From Acidobacteriota bacterium (lineage in GTDB: Bacteria > Acidobacteriota > Blastocatellia > Chloracidobacteriales > JADJPF01): a DNA stretch of 64,000 nucleotides. The position numbers and the translations under genes are program-made. Shown here piece after piece: positions 45,182 to 52,937 of this stretch; the stretch's first letter is position 1; each line of letters begins with the position of its first letter. The DNA is taken from NCBI GenBank assembly GCA_016213785.1, contig JACQZQ010000008.1, positions 165,640 to 229,639 on the forward strand, read 5' to 3'. Under the pieces are notes generated by a model. It did no database searches, had not been told where the DNA came from, and saw only the letters and a program-made list of their open reading frames with translations.

Positions 45182-47848
45182 ATGATTAGTAAAAGCAAAA
45201 TGTTTAGCTACTTATTTATATGTTTACTGATTATTGCGTCTAGCCTTTGGCTTTTTGCTAATAAACAAAACTACTATAAGTCAGATAATGTTAACTATTT
45301 TCCTGCTCCTATTTCAGAAGTAGAAGAACAACTAGATAAATTTAATGAAGAACCAACAGAAAGAGAAAAATGGTTTACTTTTCAAAGATCCTATCCTTTT
45401 AACGATATTCCTCTAGAGGCTAGAAATAAAGCTTGGGAGTTTGTCTTAAAAGAACAATCAAACTTCTTAGATAACCAATCTAGCTCTGATCCAAGTTGGC
45501 AACTTATAGGGCCTGCTCCAACAGACTCGGCAGTTCCTAATAATTGGGGGGTTACTAGCGGTCGTATTAATGCTGTTGCTTTGTCTCCTCTTGATCCTCA
45601 AATAGTACTAGTTGGTGCTTCTACAGGAGGTGTATGGCGTTCAAGTGATGGAGGAAAGACATTTACTCCTGTGACTGATAATCAGGTAGATTTAGCTGTA
45701 AGTTCAATAGCTTTTTCTAAGAGTAATCCATCAATAGTTTATTCAGGAATGGGTGATATTAATGGAGGTTACTTAGGTACAGGAGTCTTAAAATCAACAG
45801 ATGCAGGTCAAACTTGGGTTAAAATAAATGATAAGTCTTTACCTGAACCTGCTTTAGTAGCAAGAATTGAAGTTGCCCCTGACAACCCAGATCGTGTTTA
45901 TTTAGCCCAATTTGCTAGGCTTTCAACGGGAAGACTTTTTTCAAGCGGCTTTTACTTATCTACTAATGGGGGTGTTAGCTGGACTAGAACACTTCCAGGC
46001 CTACCAACAGACTTAAGTATTGATCCTGTAAATCCAAATATTTTATATCAAGCAACTATAAGAGTTGACCAAATGGGCAATCCACCAGCAGGAATTTACC
46101 GCTCAACTGATGGAGGCAACACTTGGACTAATATGTTTGTTTCTCCTTATGTTGCTAATGGGACATTTGATATAAGAGTTGCCCAAACACCTGCTAATCC
46201 AAGGCTAATCTATATTTATACAGGTGGGGTTACTTCTTCAAATTTTGATGTGCGTATAATTAAAAGTACTGACTCTGGTGCTACTTGGACTAACTTAAGT
46301 TCAATGGGAATAGATACTAACCAGTTTGGGTATAATACCTATATTTCTATTGACCCAACCGATGAATCCACCCTTTATATAGGCTCAAGAGATATTTTTA
46401 AGAGTACAAATGGCGGAAGTAGCTGGAGAAACCTTAATAGTAACTTTACTTCAGGAAATGCCTTTCAACCATCTAGATCAAATACTCATCCTGACCAACA
46501 TGCACTAGCTTTTTCGCCAACTGATCCAAAAGTAATTTATGTAGGTAATGATGGAGGTTTATCAAAATCTACAGATGGTGGCAATACTTATGTATCTCTT
46601 AACTCAACACTTGCTTTAACTCAATCTTATGGGCTTACACTTCATCCCACAAACCCAAGTATTTCTTATGTAGGAACTCAAGACAATGGTATACAAATGC
46701 GTCAAGGGGGTTCTAATGTATGGAAAGAGTTTTTTACTGGTGATTATGGCAATGTAGTACTTAATCCAAGAGATCCAAGCACAGGATTTTGTAATTTTGT
46801 TTTTGGGACTATCTTTCGTTTTAGAAACGGTAATAGAATTGAAAGACAAGTAGCTAGAAATAGCACTTTTGGCGAGTCTGATAGCCGTCCTCGTATTGCT
46901 TTTCTTGCTCCACTTACAGGTAATGGCGTAAATGATACTATTTATTTTGGTACATTTCGCCTCTTTACAAGCACAGATCTTGGAGGAACTTGGGCTTCTC
47001 CTGCCCCAGATAAAGATTTAACAAAGGGCGTAACTCAACAAGGTGCAGATGTATTAAGCGTTATTAGTGTTGCTAGGAGTAATACTAGTGTGATTTATAC
47101 TGGCTCTGCTCAAGGGCGAGCAATGACAAGTACTGATGGAGGGCTAAATTGGAGAGATATAACCACAGGACTTCCAAACCGCTTTATTTCAAGCATAATA
47201 TTAGATGATACAAATCCAGCTATTGCTTACTTGTCTGTTTCAGGCTTTGGTTCTGGGCATGTTTTTAAGACAACTAATAGTGGTTCAACTTGGGATGATA
47301 TAAGCGGAAATCTACCAGATATAGCTTGTAATGACCTTATAATTGATCCTAAAACTCCTAATACTCTTTATGCTGGAACAGACATAGGTGTTTTCCGATC
47401 TACAATAGATGGAAAAACTTGGGAAGTATTTAACAACGGATTACCTCCTGTAGTTGTTATGGATTTTGATTCACAAAAATCAACAGGACTTCTACAACTA
47501 GCAACTTATGGAAGAAGTGTCTATGAACTTAAATCAGGTGCTACTGCTGACTTTTCTCTTGCTTTTGATCCTTCTCAAGTTAATGTGGCTCGTAAACAAT
47601 CAGGGCAATTTACCCTTAATATCAGAAGGATGGAAGGGTTTACAGGCAATGTTACTGTGACTTTTTCAGATACTAAAGCTCTAAAAATTAAATTAACTCC
47701 AGCTAGTCAGTCTACAACTAATTCAACTCTAAACTTTAACTTTAAGGTAAAAGGTGCTGCAACTCCAGGTTCAAAACAGATTGTTTTTACTGGACGTGAT
47801 GATTCTGGTAGAACTCGTTCAGCTACCCTAACTCTAGTTGTTCAATAA
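45182..47848 (+). CDS. Secreted BNR/sortilin-like repeat protein
   Basis: The 888-aa protein has an N-terminal membrane/signal segment (MFSYLFICLLIIASSLWLF). Ten or more BNR/Asp-box motifs follow (SSDGGKTF, STDAGQTW, STNGGVSW, STDGGNTW, STDSGATW, STNGGSSW, STDGGLNW, TTNSGSTW and others). They imply one or two multi-bladed propellers of the VPS10/sortilin or glycosidase type, without a visible catalytic triad. The last 110 residues (DFSLAFDPSQVNVARKQSG...) are an Ig-like module. It is probably exported and acts in adhesion or binding; no ligand can be named. GGAG precedes the start. Confidence 0.87.
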   Translation: MISKSKMFSYLFICLLIIASSLWLFANKQNYYKSDNVNYFPAPISEVEEQLDKFNEEPTEREKWFTFQRSYPFNDIPLEARNKAWEFVLKEQSNFLDNQSSSDPSWQLIGPAPTDSAVPNNWGVTSGRINAVALSPLDPQIVLVGASTGGVWRSSDGGKTFTPVTDNQVDLAVSSIAFSKSNPSIVYSGMGDINGGYLGTGVLKSTDAGQTWVKINDKSLPEPALVARIEVAPDNPDRVYLAQFARLSTGRLFSSGFYLSTNGGVSWTRTLPGLPTDLSIDPVNPNILYQATIRVDQMGNPPAGIYRSTDGGNTWTNMFVSPYVANGTFDIRVAQTPANPRLIYIYTGGVTSSNFDVRIIKSTDSGATWTNLSSMGIDTNQFGYNTYISIDPTDESTLYIGSRDIFKSTNGGSSWRNLNSNFTSGNAFQPSRSNTHPDQHALAFSPTDPKVIYVGNDGGLSKSTDGGNTYVSLNSTLALTQSYGLTLHPTNPSISYVGTQDNGIQMRQGGSNVWKEFFTGDYGNVVLNPRDPSTGFCNFVFGTIFRFRNGNRIERQVARNSTFGESDSRPRIAFLAPLTGNGVNDTIYFGTFRLFTSTDLGGTWASPAPDKDLTKGVTQQGADVLSVISVARSNTSVIYTGSAQGRAMTSTDGGLNWRDITTGLPNRFISSIILDDTNPAIAYLSVSGFGSGHVFKTTNSGSTWDDISGNLPDIACNDLIIDPKTPNTLYAGTDIGVFRSTIDGKTWEVFNNGLPPVVVMDFDSQKSTGLLQLATYGRSVYELKSGATADFSLAFDPSQVNVARKQSGQFTLNIRRMEGFTGNVTVTFSDTKALKIKLTPASQSTTNSTLNFNFKVKGAATPGSKQIVFTGRDDSGRTRSATLTLVVQ

Positions 47849-47895
47849 ATAGGTTGACTAGCAACTACTTAACTAGCTATGTAATAAATCCCTTT

Positions 47896-47925
47896 AGCCC
47901 AGTTCTTTAATGCTGGGCTTTATTA
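47896..47925 (+). terminator. Terminator of the BNR-repeat gene
   Basis: AGCCCAG and CTGGGCT (47896-47902, 47913-47919) form a GC-rich stem, followed by the T-rich TATTATTTTT. It sits about 50 nt after the stop. Confidence 0.75.
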
Positions 47926-47974
47926 TTTTTATAAAAAATAAGTTAAATAGAATATTATTTTATCTAAAACCCTA

Positions 47975-48003
47975 TTGACAGCATTTTATGCTATAAATAT
48001 AAT
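47975..48003 (+). promoter_or_regulatory. Near-consensus sigma-70 promoter of the Lrp-type gene
   Basis: TTGACA (47975-47980) and TATAAT (47998-48003) match consensus fully with a 17-nt spacer. Transcription should start 6-8 nt later, at about 48010, which is the ATG itself. The spacer holds the small palindrome AGCAT-TTT-ATGCT, a possible autoregulatory site. Confidence 0.85.
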
Positions 48004-48009
48004 TGTATT

Positions 48010-48531
48010 ATGGATAAAAACACTATGAAACAACCTTTGGACGATGAGCTTGACGAAATGGATTTAGAGATTTTGCGGTTGCTTCAACAAAATGGACGTA
48101 TGACAAACGCTGCGTTAGCTGAAGCCGTAGGATTAACACCTACGCCAATGTTACAGCGCATTAAGAAGCTAGAAAATCGAGGTGTAATTCGTGGTTATCG
48201 TGCAGTAATAGATCCTTTAGCAATGGGACATAATCTTTTAGCTTATGTTGCTGTGCAGATGACTGAGCATAAATTACATACACACAAAGGGTTTGTTGAT
48301 GCAGTGTTAGAACTTCCTGAAGTTCTGGAATGCCACCATATTTCAGGCGAAGAAGATTTTCTATTAAAAGTACTTACTAAAGATATGTTAAGGTACGAGA
48401 ATTTTTTACTCCATAAATTAACAGGTATTCCTGGAATTGCTAGGGTAAAAACAACTTTTGTGCTTTCTTCGCCTAAGATGGAAACTGCTATACCAATAGA
48501 ATCACCCATAGGAGGAAAAAAACATGAATGA
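48010..48531 (+). CDS. Lrp/AsnC family transcriptional regulator
   Basis: The 173-aa protein has an N-terminal winged helix (LDEMDLEILRLLQQNGRMTNAA, then LAEAVGLTPTPMLQRIKKLE) and a RAM ligand-binding domain (LAYVAVQM...EVLECHHISGEEDFLLKVL). Family members sense amino acids and bind DNA as dimers or octamers. The promoter at 47975 places the transcript start at or next to the ATG, and no Shine-Dalgarno sequence is present, so translation is probably leaderless. An internal ATG at 48025 also lacks a site. The stop overlaps marC by 8 nt. Confidence 0.93.
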   Translation: MDKNTMKQPLDDELDEMDLEILRLLQQNGRMTNAALAEAVGLTPTPMLQRIKKLENRGVIRGYRAVIDPLAMGHNLLAYVAVQMTEHKLHTHKGFVDAVLELPEVLECHHISGEEDFLLKVLTKDMLRYENFLLHKLTGIPGIARVKTTFVLSSPKMETAIPIESPIGGKKHE

Positions 48532-49150
48532 TGTAATTTCTTTTGGACTATTAAGCTTTACTTCTTTGTTTACAATAATTGATCCATTTGCTGCTGCCCC
48601 AATATTTGTAACAATGACTGAATCCTATGACCAAAACCAACGTAAACAAGCAGCTTTTCGCGCATGTATGTCTGCTTTGGTGATTTTACTTGTATTTGCA
48701 ATTTGTGGAGGAGTTATATTTAAGCTTTTTGGGATTACAGTTGATGCTTTACGTATTGCAGGAGGAATTTTATTTTTCTTAATGGCAATGCAAATGCTTA
48801 TGGGAAAAGAACGTAAAGCTAGTAGTGAATCACTAGATTTAGATCAAGCTGTAGTTCCTCTTGGCATTCCGCTTATTTGTGGGCCAGGTGCAATTAGTAC
48901 AGTAATGGTACTAATGGGACAAAACCGCTCTATAAGCCATATAGCTGTATTAATCTTAGCAATTACTTTAGTTATAGTCTTAACAGCGTTAGTGTTATTA
49001 GTTTCCCCAAATATAATTAAGTTTATAGGAAAAACAGGAATTGCAGTAATTACAAAAGTTATTGGATTGATTGTTTGTACAATTGGGATTCAGTTTGTAA
49101 TCGATGGGCTTAAACCAGTGATTCTAAATATCTTAGCTAGTGCAAAATAA
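48524..49150 (+). CDS. MarC family integral membrane protein
   Basis: The 208-aa protein has six hydrophobic segments and MarC family sequence (FTIIDPFAAAPIFVTMT, residues about 17-33, RIAGGILFFLMAMQML, and PLGIPLICGPGAISTVM). The molecular function of MarC proteins is not settled; some relatives were tentatively called multidrug or amino-acid exporters. GGAGG inside the end of the Lrp gene supplies its ribosome site, and the 8-nt overlap shows co-translation. An Lrp sensor controlling an exporter would be logical, but is inference. Confidence 0.9.
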   Translation: MNDVISFGLLSFTSLFTIIDPFAAAPIFVTMTESYDQNQRKQAAFRACMSALVILLVFAICGGVIFKLFGITVDALRIAGGILFFLMAMQMLMGKERKASSESLDLDQAVVPLGIPLICGPGAISTVMVLMGQNRSISHIAVLILAITLVIVLTALVLLVSPNIIKFIGKTGIAVITKVIGLIVCTIGIQFVIDGLKPVILNILASAK

Positions 49151-49198
49151 GTAATAAATAACTTCATTTAAACCCGTTAGATTAATTAAAAAACAAAA

Positions 49199-49220
49199 GC
49201 TGGGAGTTTTAGCTCCCAGC
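49199..49220 (-). terminator. Terminator of lon
   Basis: GCTGGGAG and CTCCCAGC form a perfect 8-bp GC-rich stem with a 6-nt loop. Read on the minus strand, it is followed by TTTTGTTTTTT, an ideal tail. It lies 38 nt after the lon stop and may also stop marC transcripts. Confidence 0.8.
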
Positions 49221-49257
49221 CCCATTATCAGAGGTTATCTCTCGTAAAATAAGAAAT

Positions 49258-51627
49258 TTAGGCTACGTTGGGTAAGATAGTAGGTAGGATAGAAATATGA
49301 GTATCAAACCCTTCAATTGCATTAACCAAAACCTGATCAATAGTTTTAACTGGAATAAATTCCATTTCTTGTTTAACCTCGCCTGGTAATTTGATTAAGT
49401 CCTTTTCATTAGCCTTAGGTAAAATAATTCTTTTAATTCCAGCACGACGGGCAGCTAAGACTTTTTCTTTTAATCCACCAATTGGAAGAACTAGACCCGA
49501 TAGGGTTATTTCTCCAGTCATTGCTGTATCTGAGCGCATAGGTTTATTTAAGTAAAGTGATGCAAGTGCTGTAGTCATAGTTATTCCAGCCGATGGGCCG
49601 TCTTTTGGAACTGCTCCAGCAGGGACATGTAAATGTAGTCCAGAGTTCTTAAAAACTTCTCGATCAATTCCAAAACGATTAGAATTAGACCAAAGATAGC
49701 TCATTGCGGCTCTAGCCGATTCTTTCATTACATCACCAAGTTGACCTGTTAAGGTTAAATCCTTACCCCCAGGAAGCGAAATAGCCTCTATATATAAAAC
49801 ATCCCCACCTACAGGAGTCCAGGCTAGACCTGTTGCTACGCCCGCTTGTAATTCAGCACGCATCTCTTCAGGGAAAAACTTATGTGGCCCAAGTAGAGTA
49901 GTTAAATCTTCTGTGCTAATAACCATTTCTTCTAGTTCTTTAACTGCGATTTTAACAGCAATTTTTCTTGCTAATTGCCCTAAAGTCCTTTCTAATTGGC
50001 GCACTCCTGATTCGCGAGTATATAGGCTAATGACCTGGCTTAGAGTTTCATTAGGAATTTGTAATTGTTTTTCAGTTAAGCCTGTTTCCTTAATTTGTCT
50101 AGGAATTAGGTAACGACGAGAAATTTCTAGTTTTTCTTGTTCTATATATCCAGAAAGAGAAATTACTTCCATACGGTCAAGTAGCGGGCCTGGGATGGTT
50201 TCCAAGCTGTTAGCAGTACAAACAAAAAATACTTTAGAAAGGTCAAAAGCAAGATCTAAATAATGATCGCGAAAAGTGCTATTTTGTGCTGGATCTAGGA
50301 CTTCTAGTAAAGCAGAAGTTGGATCGCCTCGGAAATCTCGCCCAACTTTATCTACTTCATCTAACATAAGCACAGGATTTTTTACTCCTGAGCGGCGCAT
50401 TGCTTGAATTAACCTACCAGGCATTGAACCTATATAAGTCCGACGATGACCACGTAGTTCAGCTTCATCATGTACTCCTCCTAAACTCATACGCTCAAAC
50501 TTACGTCCTAGAGCACGGGCTATTGATTGTCCTAAAGAAGTCTTACCTACTCCTGGAGGGCCAACAAAACAAATAATAGGAGATTTAGCTTTAGGATTAA
50601 GCTTCATTACTGCTAAATGCTCAATTATTCTATCTTTAATATCTTCTAGGCCATAATGATCTTCTTCTAACACTTCGCGAGCATGTTTTAGATCTAAGTT
50701 GTCTTCAGTCTGTGTATTCCAAGGTAGTTCAAGGACTACTTCTAAATAAGTGCGAATGACTTGATAATCTGGTGCAGCAGCAGGAAGCTTTTCAAGTCGC
50801 TTCATTTCACGATTTACTTCTTTTAATACATCTTCTGGTAATTTGGCTTCTGCTATTTTTTGGCGAAGCATTTCTATTTCAGTTTTTTCATTTTCTTCTT
50901 CACCAAGTTCCTTTTGAATTTGCCTAAGTTGTTGTCTTAAAACATATTCACGTTGTGCTTTATTAATTTCTGCTTGAGCTTCACCTTGAATCTTTTGTCT
51001 TAGTTCTAAAACCTGTACTTCATGAGTTAGGTATTCATGTATTTCTTTTAATAAATCAAGTTGAGTGTTAGCTTCTAAAAGTTTTTGTTCCTTTTCAGTA
51101 TCCATATGAAACATAGTTGCTAACATATAACTCAACTTCACAGGATCGTCAGTAGATACAACAATTGAAGCTAAATCCTCAGGCACATTTTGTAGCATTG
51201 ATAATGCTTTAGTTACTAAATCATTAATTGCACGATGTAAGGCTTCACTTTCAGTAGAATTTCCACCTAAACTATCTAACTGCTCAACAGTACCAAGTAA
51301 ATAGTTTTGAGGTGTTAGCTTAAGGTCATGAATTTTTACCCGTCCAATTCCTTGAACAATAAGTTGGACATTAGTGTCATTCATACGAATAGATCTTTTA
51401 ATTATGGCTAATGTTCCAACTTCATGTAGCTCTTTTGTAGTTGGTTCTTCTATAGAAACTTCTTTTTGTGTTACTAGTACTACTAGTTTTTCCTCTGTAT
51501 TCATAGCCACTTCAGCCGCAGCTAAAGAACGAGGTCGCCCAACAGAGAGTGGTAGCACCATGTAAGGAAACACTACAGTGTTCTTAAGTGAGATGATTGG
51601 ATATTCTGTAACTTTTGATGAATTCAT
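49258..51627 (-). CDS. lon: ATP-dependent protease La (Lon)
   Basis: The 789-aa enzyme has the LAN substrate-binding domain (YPIISLKNTVVFPYMVLPL at the start) and a long helical region to about 330. The AAA+ core has Walker A GPPGVGKTS and Walker B PVLMLDEVDK. The protease domain holds the catalytic dyad S679 (GPSAG) and K720 (GGLKEK). It degrades misfolded proteins and regulators in the cytoplasm. It is divergent from the hsp20-clpB cluster, forming a quality-control locus. GGAGG precedes the ATG. A weak HAIR-like site lies at 51719-51739. Confidence 0.98.
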   Translation of the reverse strand: MNSSKVTEYPIISLKNTVVFPYMVLPLSVGRPRSLAAAEVAMNTEEKLVVLVTQKEVSIEEPTTKELHEVGTLAIIKRSIRMNDTNVQLIVQGIGRVKIHDLKLTPQNYLLGTVEQLDSLGGNSTESEALHRAINDLVTKALSMLQNVPEDLASIVVSTDDPVKLSYMLATMFHMDTEKEQKLLEANTQLDLLKEIHEYLTHEVQVLELRQKIQGEAQAEINKAQREYVLRQQLRQIQKELGEEENEKTEIEMLRQKIAEAKLPEDVLKEVNREMKRLEKLPAAAPDYQVIRTYLEVVLELPWNTQTEDNLDLKHAREVLEEDHYGLEDIKDRIIEHLAVMKLNPKAKSPIICFVGPPGVGKTSLGQSIARALGRKFERMSLGGVHDEAELRGHRRTYIGSMPGRLIQAMRRSGVKNPVLMLDEVDKVGRDFRGDPTSALLEVLDPAQNSTFRDHYLDLAFDLSKVFFVCTANSLETIPGPLLDRMEVISLSGYIEQEKLEISRRYLIPRQIKETGLTEKQLQIPNETLSQVISLYTRESGVRQLERTLGQLARKIAVKIAVKELEEMVISTEDLTTLLGPHKFFPEEMRAELQAGVATGLAWTPVGGDVLYIEAISLPGGKDLTLTGQLGDVMKESARAAMSYLWSNSNRFGIDREVFKNSGLHLHVPAGAVPKDGPSAGITMTTALASLYLNKPMRSDTAMTGEITLSGLVLPIGGLKEKVLAARRAGIKRIILPKANEKDLIKLPGEVKQEMEFIPVKTIDQVLVNAIEGFDTHISILPTILPNVA

Positions 51628-51824
51628 AGTTTTTAACCTCCCTAGACACTTTCTTCTTTATTAGTGCTTCTTATCTCTCTATTGGTGTGATTAACCAGGA
51701 GAAATTTTTTGTAAAGAAGTTGAGTCTTTGATTATCAAATATTTTGCGTCGTCGTGGTTGAATCTTACAAGACAAAATTTTATTTGTCCAAGGAATTTTT
51801 CCGAAAGAAATCTGGAAAATTTTT

Positions 51825-51854
51825 CTTGACAGATAAACACTCAAGTTTTATAGT
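51825..51854 (+). promoter_or_regulatory. Heat-shock promoter with HAIR-like (HspR) operator
   Basis: TTGACA (51826-51831), a 17-nt spacer and TATAGT (51849-51854) form a strong sigma-70 promoter. CTTGACA-N7-ACTCAAG (51825-51845) matches the known HAIR consensus CTTGAGT-N7-ACTCAAG at 12 of 14 positions and covers the -35 box. A further perfect repeat, ATAGTG-TGAT-CACTAT (51850-51865), overlaps the -10. Repression by an HspR-type protein is inferred; no hspR gene is in the window. Confidence 0.65.
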
Positions 51855-51900
51855 GTGATCACTATCAAATTTGATTAATTGTTAAATATCAGGAGGCAAT

Positions 51901-52332
51901 ATGTCAAAACCAGCCGTTGCAAAAGCAATCAATAATTTAGAGCGTCAGCTAAATACTTTATTTAATCCAACCTTTTTCTTTACACGTGCCGAAGACCTTG
52001 GATTTAGTTCACAAAGCCCAGCAATAGATATTTGCGAAGACGAAAACAACTTATATCTAATTGCTGACCTACCTGGCTTTAAGAGAGAAAATATACAAAT
52101 TCGTTATGAAAACCGTGCCCTAACCCTTAGCGGTGAGCGCCATCAAGACCAAACAACAGCACGTTTCCATCGAACTGAAAGCTTTTCAGGCCGTTTTGAA
52201 CGCTCATTTTCACTACCTATTGACATTGACATAGAAAAAATTACAGCCGAGCTAAAGAATGGTGTGCTAACCATTACTTTACCTAAGCAAGAAACTGTTA
52301 AACCTAAACAAATTACCGTGACAGTAAACTAA
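51901..52332 (+). CDS. Small heat shock protein, Hsp20 family
   Basis: The 143-aa protein has an alpha-crystallin domain at about 40-130 (PAIDICEDENNLYLIADLPG; LKNGVLTITLPK). The C-terminus lacks a clear I-x-I motif and ends KPKQITVTVN, where I-T-V may stand in. It acts as a cytoplasmic holdase that keeps unfolding clients soluble for ClpB/DnaK. AGGAGG precedes the ATG. It is the first gene of the HAIR-like promoter unit and lies 47 nt before a second hsp20. Confidence 0.93.
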   Translation: MSKPAVAKAINNLERQLNTLFNPTFFFTRAEDLGFSSQSPAIDICEDENNLYLIADLPGFKRENIQIRYENRALTLSGERHQDQTTARFHRTESFSGRFERSFSLPIDIDIEKITAELKNGVLTITLPKQETVKPKQITVTVN

Positions 52333-52379
52333 GCAAACTATAACTAGAAAACACACATAATGTTTTGGAGGATATATTT

Positions 52380-52826
52380 ATGGGAAGCAATAAACAAATG
52401 GCTTGTAATCCTTATAGAGCAACAAACGACTTACAACAATTACATAAGCTTTACCAAGATTTTTTTGGATTTCCGGTAACTCGTACCACTACCAAAGAAG
52501 AATGGTCGCCAATTGTTGATATTTATGAAACAGATAATGAATTAGTTCTACAAAGTGAACTCCCAGGAATGACCGAAGCAGACTTTAAGCTAAGTTCTGA
52601 AAATAATGTTTTAACACTAGTAGGAGAACGTAAGTTTACTGATCAGGAAAAATATAAAGTCCATCATCAAGAACGTTCTCAAGGCTCATTTGAGCGTAGT
52701 TTTACAGTGCCAGCAACTTTCGACTTAGGCAAAGTTATTGCTAGCTATAAAGAAGGTATTTTGTCAATTTCTGTACCTAAGCGAGTAACAGCACGTCCTC
52801 GACAGATCGAGGTAGAAGTGAGATAA
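52380..52826 (+). CDS. Second small heat shock protein, Hsp20 family
   Basis: From ATG 52380 it has 148 residues; a TTG at 52365 is open but the GGAGG lies between them and fits the ATG. The alpha-crystallin domain spans about 45-140 (PIVDIYETDNELVLQSELPG; YKEGILSISVPK). It differs strongly from the first copy outside the core, so this is an old duplication, not a recent one. A paired IbpA/IbpB-like division of labour is possible. A strong terminator follows. Confidence 0.93.
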   Translation: MGSNKQMACNPYRATNDLQQLHKLYQDFFGFPVTRTTTKEEWSPIVDIYETDNELVLQSELPGMTEADFKLSSENNVLTLVGERKFTDQEKYKVHHQERSQGSFERSFTVPATFDLGKVIASYKEGILSISVPKRVTARPRQIEVEVR

Positions 52827-52829
52827 CAT

Positions 52830-52862
52830 TTAATGCCCAGTTCTTCTAAGACTGGGCATTAA
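52830..52862 (+). terminator. Terminator between hsp20 and clpB
   Basis: TTAATGCCCAGT and ACTGGGCATTAA form a perfect 12-bp stem around a 9-nt loop, followed by ATTT. It starts 4 nt after the hsp20 stop. clpB, 76 nt further, has no clear promoter by eye, so the hairpin may act as an attenuator with readthrough. Confidence 0.75.
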
Positions 52863-52937
52863 ATTTGCGTATTACCAAGATTTTAGGTTAAGAGCATTAA
52901 AATTGCACAGATTTTACTCTAAAGTGAGGTGAAAATT

